From assembly GCA_018266735.1 (NCBI GenBank), contig JAFDZT010000008.1:62001-126000 (forward strand): a stretch of DNA of 64,000 nucleotides, in the 5' to 3' direction. Positions 26,810 to 34,413 of the stretch are shown here, piece after piece (positions within the stretch are counted from its first letter, which is position 1; every line of letters starts with the position of its first letter). Source of the DNA: Bacteroidota bacterium (GTDB taxonomy: Bacteria; Bacteroidota; Ignavibacteria; Kapaibacteriales; Kapaibacteriaceae). Both the position numbers and the translations under genes were made by a program. The notes beneath the pieces were generated by a model that saw nothing but the letters and a program-made list of their open reading frames with translations, was not told where the DNA came from and searched no databases.

Positions 26810-27263
26810 CGTCGAAGAGCCACATAGCAAGTGCTGTGATGATCGCTAACACCGGATAGACATACATGAGGCCACGGCGCAAACGCACCGTTTCGGTCCG
26901 TTCCGTGGTGAGCAGGAGTGGGAGAGCCACCACATAGGAGGCGACGAGATAGACGGCCATACCACTCCATGGCTGCGGCAGATCACGCACGAGGAACTCT
27001 TGCATGAAGAGCATCGCACTGGTGCCGGCCATGATGGCGAGTGCGTAGACGAGTGTTCGAAGACCCCAGAAGGCATTGCGATCGTACGTTTCCGGCCGTG
27101 CACGAAGCGTGTTCATGCCGACGATGACGGGATAGATCGCGATCAACTTGGATCCTTCTCCTACCATTGGGCGGCCAGCGGCCTTCATCAATAGCGCGAC
27201 GAGCGTCATCGCCGCAACTCCAACAACAAGGCTGAAGGCATACTCCGCAGGTGATCTATCCAT
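26796..27263 (-). CDS. Four-helix membrane protein A (tandem paralogue)
   Basis: 155 residues from the ATG at 27263. Four hydrophobic helices at about 9-25, 60-80, 95-115 and 130-150. The third is followed by TTERTETVRLRRGLM and the last ends MWLFDVTFG. The neighbouring upstream gene has the same plan and the same TTERT then four-helix ending, so the pair looks like an old tandem duplication. No family recognised. The first ATG is eight bases inside the upstream gene; an earlier in-frame start would add 15 Cys/His-containing residues without support. Confidence 0.7.
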   Translation of the reverse strand: MDRSPAEYAFSLVVGVAAMTLVALLMKAAGRPMVGEGSKLIAIYPVIVGMNTLRARPETYDRNAFWGLRTLVYALAIMAGTSAMLFMQEFLVRDLPQPWSGMAVYLVASYVVALPLLLTTERTETVRLRRGLMYVYPVLAIITALAMWLFDVTFG

Positions 27264-27768
27264 GGGTACTGATCCCTGAGAGTGAGAACAACCATGTGAG
27301 CAAGGCAAAGATGAATGCCATGACGGGAACGCTCAACAACATCGATCCATAGAAGTAGCGTTTCGGTGTGCGTTCGGTGGTGAAGTGGAAGATCACGGTC
27401 ACGAGCTCCATCCCCACCAACAAGGCGATCGTCATGGCAACGAGCTGTGGCATGTGGGGCAAGAGGCCCATGTAGATCTGCGTGTCGACGATCACGGCAA
27501 GCACGATCGAACCGGTATAGACAATGGCTCGCAGGAGATACGATGGCCAGGTTCGCTCCTCTTTTGCATAGTGCGACAGGGCGAAGAGCGCCGCCAGTGA
27601 GTAGCCAGTCGTGGCTTGGCTTGACTGCCAGCCTTGTGTCTTGACGATCCACGTCGAGATCACCACGGCAGGCAAGAGCATCAAAATGGAGAAGGCGAAT
27701 TCGGGCCATGCCTCGCGAACGATACCGAGGCCAAAGAGCGGATTGCGTTGTGCACGGTTCATGTGCAA
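27256..27768 (-). CDS. Four-helix membrane protein B (tandem paralogue)
   Basis: 170 residues, four hydrophobic helices at about 24-44, 78-98, 108-128 and 142-162, with a TTERTPKRYFYGSML loop before the last helix and an ending LTWLFSLSG, closely paralleling the next gene. The loop between helices 1 and 2 differs. Function unknown; last-but-one gene of the long minus-strand unit that starts with the sigma factor. Starts at 27768 or, two codons later, at 27762; no clear ribosome-binding site. Confidence 0.7.
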   Translation of the reverse strand: MHMNRAQRNPLFGLGIVREAWPEFAFSILMLLPAVVISTWIVKTQGWQSSQATTGYSLAALFALSHYAKEERTWPSYLLRAIVYTGSIVLAVIVDTQIYMGLLPHMPQLVAMTIALLVGMELVTVIFHFTTERTPKRYFYGSMLLSVPVMAFIFALLTWLFSLSGISTHG

Positions 27769-27780
27769 GTATACAAATGC

Positions 27781-29049
27781 CTACGCAGTTGTGGGGGCAC
27801 TCCGAAGCGTAAAGACCGTGATCTCGGGATTGATGCCGATGCGGATAGGTGGTCCCACCGTGCCGAGTCCACGATTCACGTAGAGATGTTGATCGCCATC
27901 CGAATACATCCCTGCCCATTGCTTGTAGACGTATTGTGCCGGACTCCACTCGAATCCAAGGAGCTGCACACCGAATTGACCGCCATGGGTATGACCGGAG
28001 AGTGTCAGGCCAACCGGCGCTTGTCGACGTACTTCCTTATCCCAGAACGTCGGGTCATGGGCCATGAGGATGACGGCATCCTCTTCCGTCACACCATGCA
28101 ACGCCTTGCCCAGATCTCCAAAGTGTTGTTTGAATCCTGTGTTGTCGATGCCGGCGATCACGAGTTCATCGTTCCCGATACGCAGGCGACGGAGATCGTT
28201 CACGAGCAGGTCGATGTCGAATCCGCGTACGGCAGAGATAAGGCGCGCATGTTCTGATGGTTGATTGTAGTGATCGTGATTTCCCAACGAGGCATAGACG
28301 CCCATTGGTGCATGGAGTGCCGATAGTTCCTTGGCGATCACCGACAGCTCGTTCGGCAAGAAGTTCACGAAGTCGCCCGTGATCAGGATCACATCGGGCT
28401 TGATCGATTCGATGATCCGACGGGCCTCTTGGAACGGACGGTGGTCCGGGAACGAACCCGCATGCACATCGGAGATCTGCAGGACACGCATACCGTCGAA
28501 GGCACGAGGAAGATTGGCCAGCACAACGTCGTGCGTGTACACCTTGAAATCGTAGAGCGTCCGGAAGATGCCATCGCCGACGATGGCGTACGGGATCACC
28601 GCCGTGGCCCAGCCCGCCTTTGCGAGAAATGCCCGACGTGCCTGTGTGTGCTGTTCCTGCGTGTCGGGCGTCATGTCGAGCACGGCCGGACGTGGAGCAT
28701 CCGGATGCTTCACCTTCCGTCGCATCCGTTTGATGATCCACCGAACACCGGTTACGAGATCGCGTACGATGAGCGCCGGCACGATGACGATCTTCGGTAA
28801 GAGCCACAAACTGACCAGCATGAACAGCGCCGCGTCGACGGTGACCATGCGGAAGAATTGACGTTGCACGGCAACATAAGCGTAGACCACGAACATGGCG
28901 GCGCCAAGGATCCACATCGATCGCGACCACCAGACATTCATCTTCTGGCGTTGCACGAAACGCTGGAATTGCCAAAGCACATACAGATCGAGCACAACTT
29001 GTATCACTCCAATGATGATGGAGATGGATACGAAGTTCGGTTGATGCAT
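27781..29049 (-). CDS. Membrane-anchored metallophosphoesterase (YaeI/UDP-2,3-diacylglucosamine-hydrolase-like fold)
   Basis: 422 residues: three to four N-terminal transmembrane helices (about 8-25, 44-64, 70-100), a linker, then a calcineurin-like phosphoesterase domain (about 165-415). The metal ligands lie in ISDVHAGSF, LITGDFVNF, GNHDHYN, MAHDP and SGHTHGGQFG, all intact. The arrangement resembles YkuE/YaeI-type enzymes that act on phospholipid or lipid-A-like substrates at the membrane. A short twin-arginine-like ARRAFLAKAGWA sits before the catalytic domain, which may indicate that this part faces the periplasm. Twelve bases separate it from the thioesterase-fusion stop. Confidence 0.87.
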   Translation of the reverse strand: MHQPNFVSISIIIGVIQVVLDLYVLWQFQRFVQRQKMNVWWSRSMWILGAAMFVVYAYVAVQRQFFRMVTVDAALFMLVSLWLLPKIVIVPALIVRDLVTGVRWIIKRMRRKVKHPDAPRPAVLDMTPDTQEQHTQARRAFLAKAGWATAVIPYAIVGDGIFRTLYDFKVYTHDVVLANLPRAFDGMRVLQISDVHAGSFPDHRPFQEARRIIESIKPDVILITGDFVNFLPNELSVIAKELSALHAPMGVYASLGNHDHYNQPSEHARLISAVRGFDIDLLVNDLRRLRIGNDELVIAGIDNTGFKQHFGDLGKALHGVTEEDAVILMAHDPTFWDKEVRRQAPVGLTLSGHTHGGQFGVQLLGFEWSPAQYVYKQWAGMYSDGDQHLYVNRGLGTVGPPIRIGINPEITVFTLRSAPTTA

Positions 29050-29061
29050 GAGGGGGTGTGG

Positions 29062-29925
29062 TTATCGCAAGGTGATGAAGAGCGCTTTGCCTTCTGCGAC
29101 CACGTGTTCGGGGTCGTCAACGGCTCGTATCTCTGCAGAGACGAAGTTCTTCCGTCCATGTTGTTCCACGATGTGGGCGTCGACCACGTGATCTCTGCCC
29201 ATGAGCATCGGACGTCGGAAGTTCACTTGCAATTGCGCCGTTGGGGCTTTGATGCCGTGGATGCTCAGCGACTTGCCCATGGTCTCGTCGAGCAGCAAGG
29301 AAACAAAGCCGCCGTGGACTGTACTGAGCGACCCTTGTAGGCGCACGTCCGGACGGATCCACGTACGCACGTGTTGCGTGTGGTCGTTCACTTCGAAGGT
29401 GAGTGCAAGCCCATGTGGATTGGCCGCACCGCAGCCAATGCAGAGATTGTCGGGTCGTGGACGGAGAATGCGCACACCATCCGGAAGCACGGTTGGCACC
29501 ACCAATCCTTGCCGCCCTCCCCCATCATCGTAGTGATAGTATGGGCCAAGCGGAGTGATATGTCGTGCGATCTCGGTGGCGACGGCAGGGACGAGTCGAC
29601 CACGCTCGCCAACCGGAGCACCGTGATACAGCACCCCATCGGACGAATACGTGAGCTTGTTCGCATCGAACGGCACGGACAGCGACGCGGCATACCACAA
29701 CCGTCCATCGAAGAAGTGCGTGAACACGATGGCCGTGTCCACCGGACGGAGATAGTTCCACTCTGCACCGCAGCGCGATACGAATGGGTACTCTGCATAC
29801 TCAGGGTTTGCCGAGGTGGCAAGGCGGCGGAAGAAGAAGTCCACGAACTCCGGATCGTCCTGCACCGTACCGTCGAGAAGAAGATCTCCTCGATCCGTGA
29901 TATCGTAGAAGAACTCCCGTGCCAT
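29062..29925 (-). CDS. UPF0598 (DUF4505) domain fused to PaaI-type hotdog thioesterase
   Basis: 287 residues. Residues 1-130 (REFFYDITDRGDLLLDG, PFVSRCGAEWNYLR, VFTHFF, SVPFDANKL, GVLYHGAP) match from memory the UPF0598 family, known in animals as C8orf82 and of unknown function. Residues 150-285 are a hotdog domain of the THEM4/PaaI kind: CIGCGAANPHGLAL, then VHGGFVSLLLDETMG with the usual His-Gly-Gly and catalytic Asp, so acyl-CoA thioester hydrolysis is expected. The start at 29925 lies four bases after the argS stop and matches the domain start; an upstream in-frame Met overlaps argS. Fusion of an orphan family to a thioesterase suggests the UPF0598 part also handles acyl thioesters (inference). 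Confidence 0.8.
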   Translation of the reverse strand: MAREFFYDITDRGDLLLDGTVQDDPEFVDFFFRRLATSANPEYAEYPFVSRCGAEWNYLRPVDTAIVFTHFFDGRLWYAASLSVPFDANKLTYSSDGVLYHGAPVGERGRLVPAVATEIARHITPLGPYYHYDDGGGRQGLVVPTVLPDGVRILRPRPDNLCIGCGAANPHGLALTFEVNDHTQHVRTWIRPDVRLQGSLSTVHGGFVSLLLDETMGKSLSIHGIKAPTAQLQVNFRRPMLMGRDHVVDAHIVEQHGRKNFVSAEIRAVDDPEHVVAEGKALFITLR

Positions 29926-29929
29926 CAGA

Positions 29930-31576
29930 TCACATACGCTCCGGAGCTTGCACTCCGAGCACGAACAATCCATTGCGCATGGCGCGACGGGTCACGTCGG
30001 CAAGCAAGAGACGAGCCGACTGAAGTTCCGGCTCCGCTCCAAGAATGCGACAATCGTGATAGAAGTGGTGATACGTGGCAGCAAGGTCGCGCAGATACTC
30101 GGCCACCGTATGTGGCTCAAGACTTGCAGCGGCGCGTTCCATCACCAACTGCATCCGCGACAATGTGGTGATCAACTCGATCTCGTGCGGATGGACGAGC
30201 ACACTCAGATCGGACGTTGGTTCAACGGCAATGCCTTGTTCTTCGGCCTTGCGAAGGATGCTGCAGATACGGGCATGTGCATACTGCAAATAGAACACGG
30301 GGTTCTTCTCGCCCTCTTCCTTGGCAAGTCCGAGATCGAACTCGAGATGTGTCCCAACGGCGCGCATCACGAAGAAGAAGCGCACAACATCTGCGCCGAC
30401 CTCTTCGATGAGGTCGTCGAGTGTGAACGACTTGCCGCTGCGCTTGGAGAACTTGACGACTTCGCCATTCTCGACAAAGGTCACCATCTGATGGATGATC
30501 ACCTTCACGCGTGAAGTGTCGAAGCCAAGTGCCTCGACGCCGGCCAGCACATCGGGGATCGTTGCGATGTGGTCGGCACCGAAGATGTCGACGATCATCT
30601 CAAAGCCGCGCTGGAGCTTGTCTCGGTGATAGGCAATGTCGGGAAGACGATACGTTGCCTCGCCCGTGCTCTTCACGATCACCTTGTCCTGCTGCTGTCC
30701 CATCTGCGTGAGTGCCAACCAGGTGGCACCATCTTTTTCGTAGACGAGTCCCTTGCTGCGAAGCTCGTCGATCGTTTGCGCGACCTTGCCATCGGAGTAG
30801 AGCGTGTCTTCGTTGAAGAACACGTCGTGATGGATGTTCAACACATCGAGCGTTCTCTGAATGGCCTCGAAGCACCACGCCTCACCGGTCTTCCGGCACA
30901 CGGTCAGTGCTTCTTCGGTCTCTTCACGATAGGCATCTCCGTCCTTGGCAATGATCTGCTGCGCGATGATGCGCGGATAGTCGCCGTGATAGCCATTCTC
31001 GGGAAACTCATACTCGACGTCGCCCAATTCCTGACGGTACCGCGCATAGATGCTCTTGCCGAGCATGTTCATCTGGTTGCCGGCATTGTTGAAGTAGTAC
31101 TCGCGGGTGACATCGTAGCCGCACCATTGCAGGATGTTGGCAATGGTATCACCCACAGCGCAATTCCGTCCGTGGCCGGCGTGCAGAAGTCCGGTTGGAT
31201 TCGCACTGACGTACTCGACATTGCATGTACGACCGGCACCAACCGTCGACCGACCGATGTCGGCGCCCTGCAAGGCAAGGTCGCGGAGCATGGCGTGATA
31301 CACTTCCGTGGAGAACGTGATGTTCAGGAAGCCAGGTCCGGCGATCTCGATCTTCTCGATGAGTGGCAGCTCGGTGCCCAAGTGCTGCAACAGATCGGTA
31401 GCGATCTGACGCGGGTTCCCCTTGAGGGCCTTTGCCAACGTCATGGCGATATTCGTCGAGAGGTGCCCGTGACCTTCTTGACGTGGGATCTCGAAATGGA
31501 CCTTGATCGCTTCATCCACTCCCATTGCCTTCAGCGCACGTTCCACGTGCGGTGCGATGTAGCGCTCCATCATCAT
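29930..31576 (-). CDS. argS: Arginyl-tRNA synthetase
   Basis: 548 residues, a class I aminoacyl-tRNA synthetase charging tRNA-Arg. The HIGH-like motif is LLHAGHGRN near residue 120; the KMSKS-like loop is KFSKRSGKSF. An N-terminal Arg-S domain and C-terminal anticodon-binding DALR domain (about 430-548) are present. Three consecutive ATGs occur; the first (31576) overlaps the rsfS stop as ATGA and has AGGTGG upstream, so it is preferred. Confidence 0.93.
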   Translation of the reverse strand: MMMERYIAPHVERALKAMGVDEAIKVHFEIPRQEGHGHLSTNIAMTLAKALKGNPRQIATDLLQHLGTELPLIEKIEIAGPGFLNITFSTEVYHAMLRDLALQGADIGRSTVGAGRTCNVEYVSANPTGLLHAGHGRNCAVGDTIANILQWCGYDVTREYYFNNAGNQMNMLGKSIYARYRQELGDVEYEFPENGYHGDYPRIIAQQIIAKDGDAYREETEEALTVCRKTGEAWCFEAIQRTLDVLNIHHDVFFNEDTLYSDGKVAQTIDELRSKGLVYEKDGATWLALTQMGQQQDKVIVKSTGEATYRLPDIAYHRDKLQRGFEMIVDIFGADHIATIPDVLAGVEALGFDTSRVKVIIHQMVTFVENGEVVKFSKRSGKSFTLDDLIEEVGADVVRFFFVMRAVGTHLEFDLGLAKEEGEKNPVFYLQYAHARICSILRKAEEQGIAVEPTSDLSVLVHPHEIELITTLSRMQLVMERAAASLEPHTVAEYLRDLAATYHHFYHDCRILGAEPELQSARLLLADVTRRAMRNGLFVLGVQAPERM

Positions 31577-31989
31577 TCGACCACCTTCCCCGATTTGATG
31601 GACGCTGCCTTTGCAACACCACCCGGCGTGAGCGTGTAGGCCTTCGCATCTCCCCACAGGCGTTCGAGCTTGTAGAAGTCGCGTGCATCGGGTTGCATGA
31701 TATGGACGATGATGTCGAAGTAATCCAGGATCACCCAATGCGTCGTGCCCTTGCCTTCTTGCTTTGCAAGTCCGAGCCCTACCGCCTTCATCCCTTGCGA
31801 GATCACATCCACCACGGCGCGCGCCTGCGAGTCGGAGTCGACGGTGAGGATGACGAAGAAGTCAGACGGTGCGGACTCGATGGCGGTGAGGTCCAGAAGC
31901 AGAATGTCGTGTGCGAGTTTTTCTTGGGCGAGTCGGCCAATGAGGACGGCCTTGCCTTTTTGTGATCTCGGTTTCGTTGGTGTTGCCAA
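31573..31989 (-). CDS. rsfS: Ribosomal silencing factor RsfS (Iojap family)
   Basis: 138 residues from a TTG at 31989, chosen because GAGGAA lies eight bases upstream; no ATG or GTG start fits, and the only longer option is a TTG at 32016 with no ribosome-binding site. The Iojap domain covers about residues 17-120 (AHDILLLDLTAIESAPSDFFVI; STHWVILDYFDIIVHIM-type ending). RsfS binds L14 on the large subunit and blocks subunit joining under starvation. Overlaps argS as ATGA and follows the LytR_C gene closely. Confidence 0.85.
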   Translation of the reverse strand: MATPTKPRSQKGKAVLIGRLAQEKLAHDILLLDLTAIESAPSDFFVILTVDSDSQARAVVDVISQGMKAVGLGLAKQEGKGTTHWVILDYFDIIVHIMQPDARDFYKLERLWGDAKAYTLTPGGVAKAASIKSGKVVE

Positions 31990-32020
31990 AGCGGGCGTTC
32001 CTCGTAGGTCGTGCAAATGA

Positions 32021-32446
32021 TTACTGTTTGAAAGGAGCGAGTGACGGAAAATCGGTTCCGATCACCACGCTCGCGCGTACGAACAACGTCGAATCGATCG
32101 TTGTCGTTACAAGACTATCGGCCATGCCCAATACCTGGGCCACTTTCACAGCGCTGGCGCGATCACCCACGCGATCGATCACCATCGAACGTTTGAGCGT
32201 GTCGGCCGATGTGCCGAGCTCCACCACATCGAACCCGCGTTCTCGCAAGTAGGCCATGGTCCGTTTTGCAACTCCCGGCGTGCCGGAGGCATTGCTCACG
32301 ATCAGCTGGATCACGAGCGGTCTCTCCGAGGCATCGTCCACAAGCGGGGTGATGGGCGGGTGAAGAAACCGATAAACGAAAGAAGCTCCGAGAAGAAGGA
32401 CGAGGGCGGCAAGGACGATGATGAGGAGGTTACTCTTCATCCTCAT
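32021..32446 (-). CDS. Membrane-anchored LytR_C-domain protein
   Basis: 141 residues: an N-terminal transmembrane anchor (about 6-27, LLIIVLAALVLLLGASFVYRFL) and a C-terminal LytR_C domain (about 45-140, IQLIVSNASGTPGVAKRTMAYLRERGFDVVELG). This small domain usually follows the LCP transferase in LytR/CpsA/Psr proteins; here it stands alone, as is common in Bacteroidota and Chlorobi beside rsfS. The role is unclear but probably in the envelope. It overlaps the sigma-factor gene by 17 bases; a second ATG at 32440 is possible. Confidence 0.75.
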   Translation of the reverse strand: MRMKSNLLIIVLAALVLLLGASFVYRFLHPPITPLVDDASERPLVIQLIVSNASGTPGVAKRTMAYLRERGFDVVELGTSADTLKRSMVIDRVGDRASAVKVAQVLGMADSLVTTTIDSTLFVRASVVIGTDFPSLAPFKQ

Positions 32447-33068
32447 CGCTCATGTATTCTTCGAAGTGCGACCCGTGTCGCAACAACTTCTTGTACAACA
32501 TCTTCCGGGCTCGGAAGAGGTGTGCCTTCACCGTGCCCAAGGGTTGACCGAGCCGGTCGGCGATCTCTTGATATTCCAGTTCTTCTTCGTGGCGTAGGCG
32601 AACGACTTCGCGATACTTGTCCGGCATGGTGGCGAGGGCCTCTCGCAACATCTGTGCTCGTTCCTTGGCCAAGAGGGTCACGTCCGGCGTCGCATCTCCG
32701 TCCACCGGGTCCATGTACAGCTCACCGCCATCACGCGTGTTCATCGGCTCGTCGAGCGACAGCGTTTGGAACCGCTTCCGACGCAGGTGGTCGATACACC
32801 GGTTCGATGCGATCTTGTACAGCCATCGCGAGAACGGATATTCGAACTGGAACGAAGGGAGAGCGGCGTAGGCCTTGATGAACGTCTCCTGCACGAGGTC
32901 TTCTACGTCCGTTTCATTGCGGATCATCTTGCGGATCAGGAACGAAACGATGCGCTTGTACTTCGCCTGCAGCTTCGCATAGGCATTGACATTGCCGGCG
33001 AGGATCTCGCGGATGATCAACTCATCCTCTTGCGAGGACTCCTGCACCTGCTGCGGCTTTTGGGTCAT
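32430..33068 (-). CDS. ECF-type RNA polymerase sigma factor
   Basis: 212 residues with region 2 (about 40-105: DVEDLVQETFIKAYAALPSF, FSRWLYKIASNRCIDHLRRKR) and region 4 (about 150-205: PDKYREVVRLRHEEELEYQEIADRLGQPLGTVKAHLFRARKML), but no regions 1 or 3. That is a group IV sigma factor. No zinc-binding anti-sigma factor is adjacent; the neighbours are LytR_C and rsfS. The ATG at 33068 follows tRNA-Ser by about 30 bases and heads a long minus-strand run of overlapping genes. The acidic tail EEYMSDEDEE is notable. Confidence 0.9.
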   Translation of the reverse strand: MTQKPQQVQESSQEDELIIREILAGNVNAYAKLQAKYKRIVSFLIRKMIRNETDVEDLVQETFIKAYAALPSFQFEYPFSRWLYKIASNRCIDHLRRKRFQTLSLDEPMNTRDGGELYMDPVDGDATPDVTLLAKERAQMLREALATMPDKYREVVRLRHEEELEYQEIADRLGQPLGTVKAHLFRARKMLYKKLLRHGSHFEEYMSDEDEE

Positions 33069-33099
33069 AGAATCCGGTGGAAACCCCACGATACGGTTG

Positions 33100-33186
33100 C
33101 GGAAAGGGCGGGATTCGAACCCGCGGTACCGTTTCCGGTACACACGCTTTCCAGGCGTGCCAATTCAACCACTCTTGCACCTTTCC
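33100..33186 (-). tRNA. tRNA-Ser (anticodon GGA)
   Basis: 87 nt with a full cloverleaf: acceptor stem GGAAAGG/CCTTTCC, anticodon stem CACGC/GCGTG around loop CTGGAAA (anticodon GGA, reading UCC and UCU), a long variable arm (GTACCGGAAACGGTAC) that marks a class II tRNA, T arm GCGGG-TTCGAAT-CCCGC and discriminator G. CCA is not encoded. The sigma-factor gene follows by 31 bases. Confidence 0.95.
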
Positions 33187-33192
33187 GTGACG

Positions 33193-33200
33193 CAAATATA
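33193..33200 (-). promoter_or_regulatory. Putative promoter element of tRNA-Ser
   Basis: TATATTTG (33200-33193, minus strand) is a perfect TAnnTTTG and ends six bases before the mature tRNA 5' end. A -33 match is poor. The spacing calibrates the transcription start for the same motif at protein genes. Confidence 0.45.
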
Positions 33201-33334
33201 CGGGCTTCCGGGGAATTCCCCAGCCCCGGATCACTCTTAGTAACCTTCGGCGAATCATCGAGTTATTACAAAACGAGGAATTCGTAAGTTTACACGATGC
33301 AGAAGACTGCGTTTTCGAAGTACTGCGGGTGTTC

Positions 33335-34381
33335 ATGAAACGTCGGGGATTCCTTCAAGGTTTGATCGGTGCAGCGGCTCTACCAGCCGTTGTAGGTCGC
33401 CTCGTTGGGGCCGACCGTGCCGAGGTTCGACCGGGTCAGTCGCTCCTGCTTCCGAAGGGCTTGGCCAAAGGGTCGACCATTGGCGTCGTCGCTCCCGCAA
33501 GCAGTGTGAGTTCGGCAGATATGCGAGAATTCGCGGCAACATGCTCCCAGTTCGGTTGGAACGTCAAGTTCGGACCGAACGTTACCAAGCGGAACGGATA
33601 CCTTTCCGCTCCGGATGCGGAGCGAGCACGCGAGTTCATGACGTTCATTGAAGATCCAAGCGTTGACGGCATCATCTGTGCACGCGGCGGATATGGAGTG
33701 ATGCGCATCCTTCCGATGCTCGATTTCTCGGTGATCCGTGATGCTCGAAAGACCATCATGGGGTTCAGTGACATCACAGCACTACTGATCGCAGCCTATC
33801 AGCTGGGTGGACTTGTCACGTTCCATGGCCCTGTGGCCTCAAGTACGTTCGACGAGTTCACCGTGGCATCCATGATGGACTGCATCGCTACCCCAACGAA
33901 CGAGCCACGGCGTGGCGGCACGACGTTCAAGGACGATCGGCTTACTGTCCTCGGTTCCGGCGTCGCAAGAGGTCGGCTGGTGGGTGGAAATCTTGCCATG
34001 ATCGCCTCGACGCTCGGTACACGCTACGAGATCGACACGACGGGGGCCATCCTGTTCTTGGAGGAGATCTCCGAAGAGCCGTATCGGGTGGACCGATTGC
34101 TGACGCAATTGTGGCTGGCCGGAAAACTGCAGGCCTGTGCAGGGATAGCGCTCGGCAACTTCCGTGACTGTGAGTCCAAGGGACTTTCATTCTCGGAACC
34201 GTCGTTCACGCTGCAACAGGTCCTTGAAGAACGAATTTCATCCTTGGGCATTCCGGCTGTGTACGGATTGCCCTTTGGTCATGTGAAAAGCAAACTGACG
34301 TTGCCGTTGGGCGTTGAAGCGGAGCTTGATGCGACAAGCAGAACGTTCCGGCTCGTGCAACCGTCAGTATCGAAAGTGTGA
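33335..34381 (+). CDS. Tat-exported LD-carboxypeptidase (peptidase family S66)
   Basis: 348 residues. The N-terminus MKRRGFLQGLIGAAALP is a twin-arginine signal (RRGFLQ, then a mild hydrophobic core to residue 22), so it is exported folded. The S66 fold follows, with the nucleophile Ser145 in GFSDITAL, the glutamate in LFLEEISEEPYR and the histidine in PFGHVKSKLTLPLG. The family cleaves the L,D bond between meso-DAP and D-Ala in muropeptides (or acts like MccF on peptide-nucleotides); export fits a peptidoglycan role. Most S66 enzymes are cytoplasmic, so a Tat-exported form is less usual. The ATG at 33335 is taken; a GTG two codons earlier is possible. TAAGTTTA near 33290 may be its promoter. 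Confidence 0.85.
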   Translation: MKRRGFLQGLIGAAALPAVVGRLVGADRAEVRPGQSLLLPKGLAKGSTIGVVAPASSVSSADMREFAATCSQFGWNVKFGPNVTKRNGYLSAPDAERAREFMTFIEDPSVDGIICARGGYGVMRILPMLDFSVIRDARKTIMGFSDITALLIAAYQLGGLVTFHGPVASSTFDEFTVASMMDCIATPTNEPRRGGTTFKDDRLTVLGSGVARGRLVGGNLAMIASTLGTRYEIDTTGAILFLEEISEEPYRVDRLLTQLWLAGKLQACAGIALGNFRDCESKGLSFSEPSFTLQQVLEERISSLGIPAVYGLPFGHVKSKLTLPLGVEAELDATSRTFRLVQPSVSKV

Positions 34382-34413
34382 GCAACAAAATGTATTCAGT
34401 GGGAGGAAGTGAT

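Noticed and set aside
29926..29973. Cysteine-rich upstream extension (CSCSECKLRSVC) of the thioesterase fusion
   Set aside because: It overlaps the argS 3' end in another frame; the domain alignment begins at the ATG at 29925.
33210..33221. GGGGAATTCCCC palindrome upstream of tRNA-Ser
   Set aside because: Perfect but short, no loop and no T tract, so not a terminator. It partly fills the promoter spacer, but a single case is too little to call an operator.
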